Of a stretch of 64,000 nucleotides of DNA, positions 1 to 10,975 are shown piece after piece. The notes beneath the pieces are model-generated. The model was not told the origin of the DNA, ran no database searches, and saw only the letters and a list, made by a program, of their open reading frames with translations. Source of the DNA: Lolium rigidum (Eukaryota; Streptophyta; Magnoliopsida; Poales; Poaceae); the NCBI RefSeq assembly GCF_022539505.1, contig NC_061514.1, positions 248,732,124 through 248,796,123 on the forward strand, given 5' to 3'. The position numbers and the translations under genes are program-made. The number at the start of each line of letters is the position of its first letter. The first letter of the stretch is position 1.

Positions 1-25
1 CTATGCACATGTCTTCTAGAGATTA

Positions 26-253
26 TTAAGTACTTCTTGGTATACTATATTTCTTGTTTCTGTTATAGTGTTGTTGGTTCCCCATTTTCATCAAGTGCAC
101 CTTCAACCCTTTTCTCGAAGTCACTCTTGATATAGCAATATAAGGTTGACCATGAGAAAGAGTAGTTTTTGGTAAATAAACACCAACCTTGTCAAGTGTC
201 TGCCCTTGACTCTTATTAAATGTCATTGCATCTCCTGCAATGAATAACTTGGT
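26..253 (-). pseudogene. Helitron-type PIF1 helicase, C-terminal fragment
   Basis: The minus-strand reading contains [16 protein letters not shown] followed by [18 protein letters not shown]. These match the last conserved helicase motifs of PIF1-like enzymes, in the form carried by plant Helitron Rep/Hel proteins, where the helicase unwinds DNA for rolling-circle transposition. The open frame extends upstream of the first Met to about 253 (residues TKLFIAGDA). Only the last 75 or so residues are present. No Walker A motif or Rep HUH motif is visible upstream on this strand, so it is a truncated copy. The stop is at 26-28. Because the protein runs leftward, the Helitron 3' end would lie outside the window and any cargo would lie to the right. 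Family assignment is fairly firm; activity is excluded. Confidence 0.8.
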
Positions 254-2480
254 GCATATAGATTCTTATGGTAACCTATACTTGGAAAAATGACCAGAGG
301 GTCTTTTCTTTTCTTTCCGAAAAGGGACAATAACCCCACCTCTTTGTGGAGAAGGATGTCTTCAAGATATGTGAATAAGACCAAACTTTGTCGTCTGGCG
401 CAGTTTTGGCGCCACCTCATGCTTCTCCTAATGGGCACCAAGCATGAGGCAGCAACGGCAGCCCACGAACCTCCTATTGAGCGCCGCGAAGGAGCCACAC
501 AAGAGGTTTTGTACAATAGAAAATCATAGTCAGTAAGTACCAAGTAAAGCAGCTCTGAATTAGGGAGCTATATTCGACATCAAATCTGATTAGGTAAAAA
601 CATTCCACAAAACAGTTTAAGGTCATCTGTAAGGTGACGCCAACACGTAAATGCTACTATGACCCAACTGTGTTAGCACTATTTACATAAAACCACAGGC
701 ATAGTGCTAGCTTAACATGTATTGTAGGATACATGCAGCAAGGAGGTCGATAAGTAATCTCTTTTTAACCTGGCTTACCACATGCCACCTTCTTAATATC
801 TGAAAATGCACTGGTGGCACCCTCTTAAGACTAAGTAAGTATATAACCGATGCAAATTTTCATTCAGTAAACGGTTTAGCTGTACTCGAATAGAACAAAG
901 TTGTATAGGAGGAAATCATCATATACCCCAAAGTCCATCCAGCCATTGTGCTTTGGTCTTTACCGGCGAGGCGATACAATCTGATAGAATCAATCCACGC
1001 CAGAAAATCCCAGCGATAAATTAGTTGTGCCCTATAAATCATCGATGAAATATTAACATGGAGATTTTGTTTGTTGTGTGAACACTAAGGAGATGGGAGA
1101 GACATCTACAATATTAAAGGAAGACATCAGATTTGTAAAGTTTTCTATTTAGTGGTCAGTTGGGTACATCAAAATTTAGAGTGGCAACAACACAAATATA
1201 CTATTTTCAGGACACTCATGATGATAAGACCATGGCCTGAAATTATCAATCAAAGAGCATTGGTAAGACAGAGTGATCAAAGATAAATTACACATAAACC
1301 CTCCTAAACTCGATCAAATGAGAAAGATATTGTAGCAAATGAGAAAGTGATAGTGTTACTTAGCAATGTTGACAATGTATATGAATTGCAACTTTAATCA
1401 AAATAAAAATGAATTGCTTTCTGCCACCTCCCTAATTTTCAGGTGTAGTTGAAAAAAGAACCGCCAACTCAAAATATAACAAAGCTCCACCATTATGCCA
1501 TAACCTATTAACTAAAGAGAAAGAGCGTGAGGGGATTGGGGTTGGCGGCTAGGGTTTTTCACCATGGGCTGCACCTTTTATATGACCGCCGTGAAAGAAT
1601 GGATGGCCAGGATTCGCTGTGAGGTGCCATAAAACGGACCTTATGTACAACGATGCAAAATACAAGTGCACCTGGGAGGTGCTATAAAACCGTGGGTATC
1701 CCAATTTGGATAAAAGATGTCAACCAGAAGGCAAGGTGCACCTTTAATACACGTGCTCAGCCGGCCTTCACCTATCTTCCATCTACTCAAAGCCAAGTCA
1801 AGGGCAGGGGGAACGTAAATTAGATTGAGTGGGAGCCCCAAGACAAAATAAGAAGATATACTTTATGACCTTATGTACAACGATGCAAAATACAAGGGAG
1901 TAATTAATCCATACTTCCTGAACTTATAGACAAAGATGCAGAAGATAGAGGCATCAGCAAGATAGATCAATGGTATTGGTACCTTAGAAAGTGGCAAGGT
2001 CACCAGTGCCATTAGACAACAACAAGAATACCTCGGCAGCTACAACCTTAAGTCCAACGAAGGGGTCGATCCCATGTATCACTGTCTTCAGTGAGAAGCA
2101 TATTAAATAATATATCAACAATACATTGTTCAAGACTCCATCACCCAAACACATATAGTACCTGTAAAGAACGGAAACATTACCAGCTGAACAATGAAAT
2201 TTAAGTGCAGTTGCAGAGACAAATAATATGCAATTGATAGGACCAGAAATTTCTATAAAACAATCTCACTAAATATGATGGTTGCTGACAACATATCATA
2301 ACCAAAAAGGATATCAGAATGTGCAATTCGACGGTATATGTAGTAGCACTCAGAACTAAGGGTAAATGATAGTAAATAATGAAATTTACCTAACACGTGT
2401 TCAAGTAGCTAAATAGTTCAAAACCTGAACTGAAAACATCACAGGGAGCTCCAAACAATAATATTTTGGTAAATTGTGCT
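254..2480. other. Low-coding stretch, possible Helitron cargo
   Basis: No open frame here shows a recognisable domain. AT-rich DNA is broken by a slightly GC-rich patch at 1540-1840 that on the minus strand reads TATATAAAAGG-like sequence followed by a CCTAGCCGCC-type leader, which could be an old promoter. The 30-bp direct repeat listed at 1637-1896 is the only clear structure. Origin as Helitron cargo is an inference from the helicase end to the left. Confidence 0.4.
1637..1896. repeat. 30-bp direct repeat flanking a 200-bp insert
   Basis: An identical 30-mer beginning GACCTTATGTACAACG occurs at 1637-1666 and again at 1867-1896. The 200 bp between them contain short inverted GGTGCACCT-type words. 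A repeat this long is too big for an ordinary transposase TSD. It fits template-slip repair filler, or a local duplication followed by loss. Confidence 0.7.
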
Positions 2481-2860
2481 TCAAACGATGAAAAGTAGGG
2501 AGGCATAATAAATAGGGCTTGCCCTCAAGATGGTCGCTAGGAACATCAGGATCATTCCATAGGAGTCGAGCAGCTCGTTCCACATTTCACTGCAGCGTTC
2601 TAAGTAACATGTTCCAAGCAAACAATGTATCATGCCAAACATCCTAAATATATTTATAACAAATGATGAGCATATGAGAGATGGGTGTACACATGAATAA
2701 CCAATATATAAGCCTTCAAAATTTTCATGTATCAATTTTGTCCGCTAATGGAGATGTACCTGAACCACAAACTCCATCCTTTTCCTTGATTGAGAAACCA
2801 CTTCATATCCAAAATACCATAATCCATGTTGCCCATTGGACACAGTTGCCCAGCAACATC
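2481..2860 (-). other. Two exon-like segments that splice in frame
   Basis: On the minus strand an acceptor (TGTAG) at 2861-2862 precedes a 101-nt segment, 2860-2760, that ends at a GTACAT donor. A CTGCAG acceptor at 2590-2591 starts a second segment running to a TGA near 2481. Joining them keeps one frame open (beginning DVAGQLCP, with MWNELLDSYG after the junction). I do not recognise the protein. This may be the 3' end of a captured or decayed gene, or chance. A different frame of the second segment (ERAARLLWNDPDVPSDHL) is also open, which weakens the case. Confidence 0.25.
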
Positions 2861-4265
2861 CTACATATCTTCATAGAAGGAAAATCCTACCTGGTCAGCA
2901 GACTGTCCTCATATCCATTGCATATAGAAAAGAATCACCAACACATATGAGCTCTAAATAAGAAGATAGAAGCAGTAGGCATGGAGACGCTCTGGCCTAT
3001 TACAGGTAATCTGTACAGAAGAGCAAAAAAGAAACCAAATTAAACATTAAAAGAGTAGGCATTGCTAAAGCAGCAAGATAAGGGGGAAATGAGAACAAAT
3101 TGGTGAGCAAACCTTAAAAGCTTGCAGAAACACCAACACATGGTTAGATTCAGTCATATATTCACCTCTGATTTCTTAACTTATTTAAAACTTGTACATG
3201 TATAAGAAATTCAAAACTAAACTGGTGGATGAGACACAATCGCATGGTGTATTCAGTTTGACCCAGAAAAATACAAGTGGCATGGCTCCACATAGAGGCT
3301 AATAAAATCTGATATATGACGTTTGTAACTCCGATTATACTTACAGAATTCAGCCATGTACCTGATGCTCAACGTTGAATGTGCCTGATGCTCCACACAG
3401 AGAACTTTCAAATCATACTTGACCTTTTAGCATTGTATGCTACTAATACTAAATTTTGAAATACACAGTTACAGAATGTACAATCATAATTGATATAGGT
3501 CTGCGGCTGCAATTTTTCTAAAAAAACTCAATGCCGGGGAGGAAAGTTACGTTGGCGATGAACTCAAGTTGCTGTCATGTGGCATTGCAATAGCCCGCGG
3601 CCTCCGTGTGCTTCCATCCATCAGCTGGCAAACAATTAGAGAACCAAGAATACATCAAGGGAAAACATCAGAAATATAAGGAGAAATAAAGCAAAAAGAG
3701 AACACCTAGTGGGCATTGAACTCATTCCTCTGACCTTGGTCGAGTTTCAACAAATAAAGAAGTTGATGAGATTTTTTGCTGCTAAGAAAATAACCATCAA
3801 CAGTTATAATAATATAATTTAGCTTTTTGGAATAAACTTCTTGTAATTGTTTTATCAAAATAGAATGAACAAAAAACTTAATAGAACAAACTCATCTCCC
3901 TTTCTACCGTCGGTAGTATCACCCTTGATTATTAAAGTGGTGCATCTTATCTAGATGTACTCAAAACACAAAGTGTACATCGAGATGACTTTGTCACAAG
4001 CACAACCCAAGTTTGACATGCTAAATCATCTTTGGAAAAATAATTCCTTGCAAGTATAGGCTTTTTTTACTTAGCACATATCACTGGATACTTTTTGCTA
4101 ACATATATACGACTGTGCATCAAAATTATGATGAATAACATGCTTCAGTTCATGGTTGACTCCCTCCTACAAATCCCCTTCTTAGGGCTTCTCTCCATAC
4201 TCAGATCATGTCCTCAGATCCATGTCGAAACTGCAAATATTAGCAGCGACTCAGACAAAACATCA
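2861..4265. other. Low-coding AT-rich stretch
   Basis: No supported gene. One exon-like minus-strand piece at about 3550-3624 starts after TTTGCCAG and reads LMDGSTRRPRAIAMPHDS before a stop or a GTAACT donor. It does not phase with the segments at 2481-2860. Nothing else is recognisable. Confidence 0.35.
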
Positions 4266-4420
4266 ACCATCTTTTCATTCTAAGATCAATCACAAGAGAG
4301 ACCCCCAGATTTTTTTTTGGAGATCTGTGTGAAGCATCACCGACCATCTTTTCATTCTAAGATCAATCACAAGAGAGACCCCCAGATTTTTTTTTGGAGA
4401 TCTGTGTGAAGCATCACCGA
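4266..4420. repeat. 77-bp tandem duplication, two copies
   Basis: The unit containing TTCATTCTAAGATCAATCAC and CCCAGATTTTTTTTTGGAGA occurs twice head to tail with a 77-bp offset (copies at about 4266-4342 and 4343-4419). The copies are essentially identical, so the duplication is recent. It lies just downstream, on the minus strand, of the exon-like segment at 4441-4756. Confidence 0.85.
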
Positions 4421-4440
4421 AATCAAACACCTTGTACCTC

Positions 4441-4756
4441 AGCAATGGAGGCAACAGTGAGATGTGAAAGGGGAAACAGAGAAGGACGTGCCTTGAGGTG
4501 GATTCCCATGATCTGCTCGTGGAGGGCCCTGAGGACATGCGAGGTAGGAGGCCGAAGCTGACCTTGCGGGCCAGCGAGACCCGCCACAGATCGGAGAAGG
4601 CCATGTGTGCAACCAATCCAGCTCCGCCGTCGCGCTGAGCCTCCACCAGCGCCGCTCCTTCGTCGCCAGCTCGCCCCGCGCATGCCTTGCGTGCGCGCGT
4701 GCGTGCCCGCTCGCTACCGACGACGAGGAGGCATCGCGCTGCAGGCTGCGGTCCAT
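4441..4756 (-). other. GC-rich first-exon-like segment, unrecognised
   Basis: On the minus strand a GC-rich leader with CCTAGGACAATCCCC and CTCTCTCTTCC words precedes an ATG at 4756. All three frames stay open for 80-100 codons because of the base composition. A consensus-like donor (GCTGAG|GTACAAGG) lies at about 4441. One frame reads HVLRALHEQIMGIHLK near its end. This has the look of a plant 5' UTR plus first exon, but no protein family is recognised and the frame cannot be chosen by eye. It could be the start of a captured gene fragment or of a decayed host gene running leftward. Confidence 0.3.
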
Positions 4757-5694
4757 CGGAGCTGAGGAAGAGAGAGGGGCGGGAGCTGGCGGCGAGCGGG
4801 TGGGGATTGTCCTAGGGTTTGAGGGATTAGGAGAGGAAGGTCAGTGGGGATTTGGGGAGAAGAACGTGAGTGAGGATTGGGGTGGGTGGCCCTCTCCCCC
4901 TGCAGAAACGTGAGTGGGGAATTGGGGATTGGCTGGGGATTGGCCCACAGTCATGTTTAACCAACCAGAAACCCACCCCAAGCGACTGACGAGTGGACCG
5001 TTCGAGCTGCGGGTCCCAAACGCAAAAGAAAGCGGGTACAAATTGGTTGTTGCATAACTTCAGCTAGAGAAGACAACCACTTGGGGGCCGGAATGAATGG
5101 ATGAGATCCACCAAGTGACTCCAGATGGAAAGATCCAATGGCCACAATTCTCAAATCGTTGTGAAGCCCCCTATGGGGGGCATCGTTTATACCTTTAGAT
5201 GTATGTACTCCGCATGTGTCAGTCGCCCGATATATAATAGATTTGGCGCTGCTTCCTGCGAGTTGCAATATGGTTTCTCAAACACGTCCACTAGGCACTA
5301 GGGTAGGCAGGTACAGAGATGCTCAGAACCACAACCCAGAGACACTGTCATGATACGCCAGACCGGGTCAAAGTTACTCGTATTTGAATGGGATCACGTA
5401 CTCCAGTAGGGTTAATTACTAAACAACACGGCCACATCGAGGTTGATGAACACACGAGCTCTTTGAATAAGCAAGACCGAGTCAGTCAGTCAGCTGCTCC
5501 TACTTAGTTTGTTGTCTCCTTACACAAAACATTGCTTTCCCGCCATCGACCAATGTTCACTAAAACATTATGCATTTTAATTTGGAAAGTGAGCAAGGGC
5601 TCCTTGAGACAACAATTTTACAGCATTTTCATTTGAAATCTTTTTAGAAATTTTCCTGTGTATTTCCAGAATTTGGACCCTTGATACTTTTTCC
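4757..5694. other. Non-coding stretch, possible upstream region
   Basis: No coding signal is visible. If the first-exon-like segment at 4441-4756 is real, this is its upstream region. It contains scattered TATATAA-like words near 5232 but no element I would call a promoter with confidence. Confidence 0.3.
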
Positions 5695-6137
5695 AAAATG
5701 TCCCTTTGGATTTATCTAAAGCCTATGATAGAGTGGACTGGACCTTTTTAGAAAATGCAATGTATAAAATGGGTTTCTCGCACCGGTGGGATAATGGATA
5801 ATATTACTTGTTACCGCGGTGAAGTATTCAATAAAATTTAGTGGAAACCATTTGGAAGCATTTTCCCCTACAAAAGGTTTGAGAAAGGGGATCCTCTCTC
5901 TTCCTTTCTGTGTTTCTATCTGTGGCTAACGGTTTATCAACTCTAATGAAGCATGAAGTGTATAGTTTGAGAATTATACTAATTAAAGTGTTTCAGCGTG
6001 TCCCTGGTATTTCTCATCTTCCTATTTATGATGATACTTTATTGTTCTTTAGAGCTTTAGAGGAGGAGGCTCTATGTTGTTTATGTTTTGGTTGTGGACG
6101 AGTACCTTCGTCTGGCCTCGATTTAGTGTTGATATAG
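5695..6137 (+). pseudogene. LINE reverse transcriptase fragment
   Basis: The plus strand reads LDLSKAYDRVDWTFLE, the canonical start of a plant L1-type LINE reverse transcriptase palm. In shifted frames it continues to a RGDPLS-like turn near 5885-5905 and to PGISHLPIYDDTLLFF, a decayed form of the catalytic FADDTLLF block (the first residues read YDDT) around 6003-6052. Several frameshifts and losses separate these blocks and no endonuclease or RNase H domain accompanies them. It is an old internal fragment, distinct from the minus-strand LINE split around the large nested insertion. Confidence 0.75.
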
Positions 6138-6199
6138 GGCCAGAACATGGACCAAAGTTATACAACGTTTTGGTACTCACATATGTATGATGTACAATA

Positions 6200-6491
6200 C
6201 ATGGAATAAAAATCCTATTACATATTCTAACAACATCCCTTAATCTAAACCTTTTGAAAGATTGAGATTACGTTTGAACTCATCAAGCTTCTTGATTGAA
6301 AGTGTCTTTGTGAAACCATCTACAACCTCATGTTTGCTTGAGACAAAACGGAATAGCCAAATTATTACTAGCAACTCTTTCTCTGACAAAGTGAAAATCA
6401 ATTTCAATGAGTTTAGTGCATGCGAGCATGAAACACTAGATTGGAAGATAAATAGGTGGCACCTAAAATGTCACACCAAGCACTTGGTTTT
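6200..6491 (-). pseudogene. Ty1/Copia RNase H, C-terminal piece
   Basis: The minus strand reads WCDILGATYLSSNLVFHA, then EIDFHFVRE and FTKTLSIKKLDEFKRNLNL. This is the well-known C-terminus of plant Copia polyproteins, covering the end of RNase H and the tail. Small frameshifts are present. The sequence breaks at about 6491 against a T-run that is the poly-A end of a LINE. The preceding part of the same RNase H resumes at 53744, about 47 kb away, so the two pieces were once contiguous. Confidence 0.8.
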
Positions 6492-7288
6492 TTTTGAAAC
6501 GGGCAAAAAAGCTTTTGTCTAATATTGATATAGGAGAAGTAAACGGGGGTGTGGCAAGAGCCATAAAAGAAAAAAAAGAAGGCAGGGAAAGAAAACCCGC
6601 CAGAAAGGACCAAAAACAAGGTCAGCCTATGAGCTCCGCCAGATTCTTCGCGCCGGTAAGGACCCAATCCTTTCCCTCTTCCCTGATATTTTGCATGACA
6701 ACCGAGGGCAAGGAGGAGTTGTTGATTTTTAGGGAAACACGTGCACTTTATTGATCCATAATCAAACAGTCATTACAAATAGCCTCCTGGATGAAACCTG
6801 GAGGAACCCCACACCACACACCACTAACACGAGATTCACACCCCTTAGCTAGCTAGTGAGCGAACACATTCAGCATGCGATACACATGACGAAACTCACA
6901 AGAAACAAGTGTCCTAGACATTTACTTAATATCTTCAATCACTAGGCCTAACAAAGAGCGATCAGTCTGAGACGATCGCAGACGTTGTATCACAGACAAA
7001 CAGTCTGTCGCGATGATGACCTTGGTGAAGCCCTCCTGTTGGGAAAACAAGACGGCACGACGAACAACAATGGCTTCAGCAAGTTCAGGCAACAACACAT
7101 TATCAAGCCGTTCCCCTAAAGCCGCAATGAAGGTGCCGGTATGGCCACGAGCCACCATCCCTGCTCCCATCCGCCGAGTGTCCCTGAAGATATAGCCGTA
7201 TCAACATTCAGAAGCACTATACCTGCTCCATCCGTCGAGTCTCCTTGAAGGAGGAGTTGTTGTTGAAGACTCGCTCATTCCTCTCTTT
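6492..7288 (-). pseudogene. LINE RNase H region and 3' end (left half)
   Basis: The minus strand reads IWKERNERVF, then an RNase H-like domain with GAGMVARGHTGTFIAALGE and TKVIIATDCLSVIQRL, ending EAICNDCLIMDQ and a stop near 6755. This is the RNase H-like tail of a plant L1-type LINE. One base is missing just before the GAGMVAR block. The 3' UTR runs left to a poly-A tail (T-run at about 6488-6495), which abuts Copia sequence. The upstream zf-RVT domain of the same LINE lies at 53284-53743, beyond the nested Gypsy insertion. Confidence 0.8.
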
Positions 7289-7293
7289 CCAGA

Positions 7294-7822
7294 TGTCGAG
7301 GGTACTCCTCGGCAATGCCCTCCGATTGGGGCTTAGGGTTGACGGAATCCTGCAAGCTGACTCGAGACATCGGTTCACAGACAAGCGGGGAGAGCGATTT
7401 ACCCGGGTTCGGGGCCCTCGATGAGGTAAAACCCTTACGTCCCGCTCGCCTGTTCTTGATTATAAAGATATTGGGTTACAATCGGGTGCCGAATAGTTCG
7501 GCTGAGATCTCGTCGAGAGGCTAAGCGCTGCGGCGACCTAGCTCTGGACTTTTGGTGGCTAAGGCTGCTAAGATTGATTGTGTGCCTCGGCAGCCCCTCT
7601 CCTGGCCTTTATATAGGAGGCCGGGTCTTAAGAGGTCTAACCGAGTACGACTAGGTTTACGGTAGTTTTCCTTATTCGGCCGCTTCTTTGTCTTGCCCGT
7701 CAAGGAATCCTCTGGTGCGCCATCCAAGTGGCCCGCCTTGCCTCCAAGTGCCTTCATGGGCCTCCAACTAGACAATATGGGATAGGGCAATGTCGGTTAC
7801 CCGAAGGGTAAGGCCCACGTCA
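7294..7822 (-). repeat. 3' LTR of the outer Tat-type element
   Basis: 529 bp, TGACGTGGG...CTCGACA when read on the minus strand. It matches the LTR at 51155-53278 once the solo LTR inside that copy is ignored. A TATATAAA box lies on the minus strand at 7615-7608. Confidence 0.93.
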
Positions 7823-7836
7823 GTAGCCCCCGAGTG
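7823..7836 (-). promoter_or_regulatory. Polypurine tract of the outer Tat-type element
   Basis: Read on the minus strand, CTCGGGGGCTAC directly precedes the TGACGTGGG start of the 3' LTR. The same 12-mer precedes the 3' LTR of the inner Tat-type element at 41978-41989. This position is where plus-strand DNA synthesis is primed in Gypsy elements. Confidence 0.75.
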
Positions 7837-7929
7837 TCTAGCCGAACATAGTTCGGGTAGAGACTGAAGCATGTCTCCTTTTAATGTTCTTGTCCTTGAT
7901 TGTCCTTGTTCATCTCGAATCAGCATCAT

Positions 7930-8480
7930 CTTCTTCTGTCGGGTGCGCGTCAGCGCTCCCGATGGGAGTAGCCCCCGAGTCTAGGTACGGATGCTTGCAA
8001 TCCGTGCGTAGGCTCAAGTTGTACTACTCGAACATTTTATTCTGCCGAAATTTTTCTGCAAGTCTTCATAGGTCATCCGATATATTTTCCGCATGCAAGG
8101 GATAATGAGTAACGTGCCCAACTTTTGTTGGTTAACTACCGATGGCAAAACAACGTTACTCTACACAGAATCAAGTCCCCGGGCATGATCCTGGAGTGAA
8201 AAAAAGTTCTATCGGGTGCGCGTCACGCGCTCCCAATGGGAGTAGCCCCCGAGTCTGAGCGCGGGTGCTTACAACCGAGTGCAGACTCGAACTGATTAGC
8301 CAATTTTTCTTCAATCCTTTTTTTTCCTTCGACTCATCATTCGTTCGGATGCGCGTCAGCGCTCCCGATGGGAGTAGCCCCCCGAGTCTAAGTGCAGATG
8401 CATCACAATCTGTGCATAGACTCAAGTTCACCATCCGATACCTTTTATTCCTTCGAATGCTTCGAGCATTCTTCACGACG
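7930..8480 (-). repeat. Three PPT-like cassettes before the 3' LTR
   Basis: Three diverged copies of a roughly 85-bp unit begin near 7938, 8211 and 8341 on the plus strand. Each contains GGGTGCGCGTCAGCGCTCCC (or a close variant), then GATGGGAGTAGCCCCCGAGT, then a CAATCCGTGCATAGACTC-like word. On the element's sense strand each contains CTCGGGGGCTACTCCCATCGGGAG, made of the PPT 12-mer plus a short hairpin. A related array is present in the inner Tat-type element at 41129-41470. Confidence 0.8.
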
Positions 8481-8807
8481 TCATTGATGATGTTTTACTG
8501 ACATCTTGATTTTGACTGATAAGACGCGACCCGCTGGGCCTGGCCCTATTTTTAAGCAATTTCCGCTCTTCTCGCACAGTTACCAAGGCGCCTCCTCGAT
8601 TCCTCGCAACCATCAATCGGAAAAAGGTCCACCTGGCAGCAACGACACGTGCCCATGCAGCCTTCCTTCTCTTAAAATCTCCAAAGGATGAAAATTCCTA
8701 ATCTTCTCCTACATTTGCCATAGCATCCTCTTGACCTTCTTCTTCTTCTCCCTTTCGCAACTCGCTGCGCCGCCACCACCGCTTTCCGATTCTTCCCAGA
8801 TCTCGCA

Positions 8808-10398
8808 ATGGTGAAGAAGAAGAACCTTACTGCCGCCGCCAGCTCCACGAGCGGTGGCGCCGCTGCCAAATCCTCCTCTAATCTTCCGAAGAGGAGCGCT
8901 CCAGACGCTCCTCCTCCAACTCCGGCGCCGCTAGCGCCGTCAGGCCCGACAGCCAAACAGGGGGATTGGCTGGCGTCCTCCATCACGAAACGTGATGAAA
9001 AGAGGGCCCGAAGCCTCGGGTTAATCTCCACCGATGAGGGGAACGTGATCCTCCCAGGTGCGATTTCTCGGCCCAATCCCCCTGCTGGTTTTACCGTGAT
9101 GTTCTTGTCGTTTCTGTACCGGGGTCTCTCGCTTCCTGCCCACGAATTCCTTCTTCATCTCTTGCGGACTTACGAGATCCAACTATGGCAACTCACTACC
9201 AACTCAATCCTTCACGTTGTTGTGTTCATCACCCTCTGCGAGGCGTTTCTGGGCATCGAACCTCATTTTGGGCTGTGGAAAAAGATCTTCTATGTAAAGA
9301 GATACATCAGTAGCAATGGATCTTTTGTCATCGGAGGAGTGGGGTTCGTAGCTCGTTCAGAGGTTAACTATTTCAGTTTTCCAATGAGAGAATCTGTGCA
9401 AGGATGGAGACTGAAATGGTTTTATGTCAAGGATTCCTTGACAACCGAGTCCCAGGTTCCTTGCTTTGCCGACGTCCTCGAAGCCAAGCCTAAGAATTAT
9501 TGGAAGAACATTCTCTCTCCCGATGAAAGGGTAACAGCCGACGAATTATTCGCCAAATTCCTTCGGATCAAATAAGCCGAAGGTCAAACTATGATCGGCA
9601 CAGAGGTGACAACTTGTGTTCTTGAAACGTCGAGTCCAACCAATCATGGCCAGAATTCGGCCGATGTGGGTATATACGGGTCCAAAAGATGAGACCAGGA
9701 TAAATGTTGCTGAATTGTCGGAAAAGGAACTGCTTGATGAAGTCCGTCACCTTACTCTCTTTAGTCAGGAAGACTCGATACCATTGATATCTTCTTATAC
9801 TCCTCTTGATGCCGGCCATCCACCGTCAGAGGTATTTTTCCCCTTCGCTTAGTCAACATAATTACCATTCGTTCTTATTTACTCTTTTCTTCGACAGATA
9901 GCCATAGTTCCCGAAAACTTGCATGATTCTCCAAATGACACTTCTGAGGGAAGGGGCTCCTCAGTCCCTGTTGATTTTCATGCTACTGAACACATAGACC
10001 CAGAGGGTGAACATGATGACCCGATAGATTCTGAAGCTGCCCATGCCAATCCTCCTTCCTTAGCCAATGATGCTTGCGACACAGAGAGATCAATGCGTGA
10101 TGATGACGCTGATCGTGATGCCTTTATTGATGCAGCTATGGAGGAGACCAGGGCTTCACCTATGAAGAGATTGACCGGCGGCTTTGCCGATGAAGACGAT
10201 CTCTTCGATATGTAAGTACCTTCTCCCCGAAGCCGTATATTGTCCTTTTATTCTTCACATTCCTTTCATAACTTCGTCAATCATTTCTTTTTGCGGTGAC
10301 GAAGATTTTATTGAACCTCCATCCAAGAAAGCCAAATCTGGCGCTGCTCCACCGGATGTTGCGGCTTCCGAAGCTTCGGCTCCTAAGGCAGCCCCCGC
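8808..10398 (+). pseudogene. Antisense gene 1 of the outer element, 5' part (putative gypsy-type transposon domain)
   Basis: Encoded on the strand opposite to gag. An ATG at 8808 opens a basic, Ser/Ala/Pro-rich leader of about 85 residues. A domain matching the 'putative gypsy type transposon' family (Pfam PF04195, recognised by eye) follows: PAGFTVMFLSFLYRGLS, ILHVVVFITLCEAFLGIEP and SVQGWRLKWFYVKD. The frame meets a stop at 9573-9575 and resumes shifted at about 9616 (QPIMARIRPMWVYTGPKD). Intron signals follow at about 9832 (GTATTT) and 9899 (ACAG), and again at 10214 (GTAAGT) and before 10305. The last exon is cut by the CACTA insertion at 10398/10399 and resumes in frame at 45272. Function is unknown; the family recurs in grass Tat-lineage elements. 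Confidence 0.75.
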
Positions 10399-10680
10399 CA
10401 CTACAAGGAAAAGGCCTACCGCCGGCGAACCTAAAAGGCCCATTGCCGGTGCACCACGAGCCCGCCGGTGCGAACGGGCCGGTGATAACTGGCCACTGCC
10501 GGCGCACCAGGCGAGTGCGCCGGCGATAGGACGGATACTCGCCGGCGCGCCATCGACGCTTCGCCGGCAAAGGACAATTTCCACCGGCGCACCGAGCAGC
10601 TGCGCCGGCAGTAGTGCTTCCAAGCACTCGGCGCATGCCACGTGCGCCGGCAGTAGGTCATTTAGGTGCGCCGGCAATAA
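10399..10680. repeat. CACTA left terminal and subterminal repeats
   Basis: The CACTA terminus at 10399 is followed by about ten copies of GCCGGCGCACC or close variants in both orientations up to about 10673. In CACTA elements such clusters bind the element's own DNA-binding protein and help pair the ends. The GC-rich frames open across this stretch are composition artefacts. Confidence 0.85.
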
Positions 10681-10975
10681 ATTCGAAAATACTTTTTTCA
10701 GCTTTTTTCCAGCATATTAGAATACATATTTGACAGCAGTATATATTTACAACACAGTTCATATTTGTACAACAGCACATGCAATATGAGAAGCACATAG
10801 AGAGTCAAGTATCATTTCGGTATCAATACACAAATACGCAAGTCTCGTTCCGGAATGTTGATTCATACAACACATGTGCATATGCAACACCGAACGACGA
10901 AGTTTCACAAAGTTAGAAGTCTCGGTACATAGTCGTCACAAGTATCGTCATACACCTCACAATGTAGGTCCTAAC

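Noticed and set aside
2401..2583. Possible UBA-like helix (VERAARLLW) on the minus strand
   Set aside because: Only one helix-sized similarity, in a frame different from the one that splices cleanly. Too short to support a family.
5910..6137. 75-codon ORF as an independent gene
   Set aside because: It is the shifted 3' part of the LINE reverse transcriptase remnant (IYDDTLLFF block).
7520..7790. 89-codon ORF repeated at 52977-53246
   Set aside because: Identical position inside both LTR copies of the outer Tat-type element; it is LTR sequence, not a gene.
10431..10720. Long GC-rich open frames on both strands at the CACTA left end
   Set aside because: They follow from the GCCGGCGCACC repeat composition and shift frame freely. 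No domain is present.
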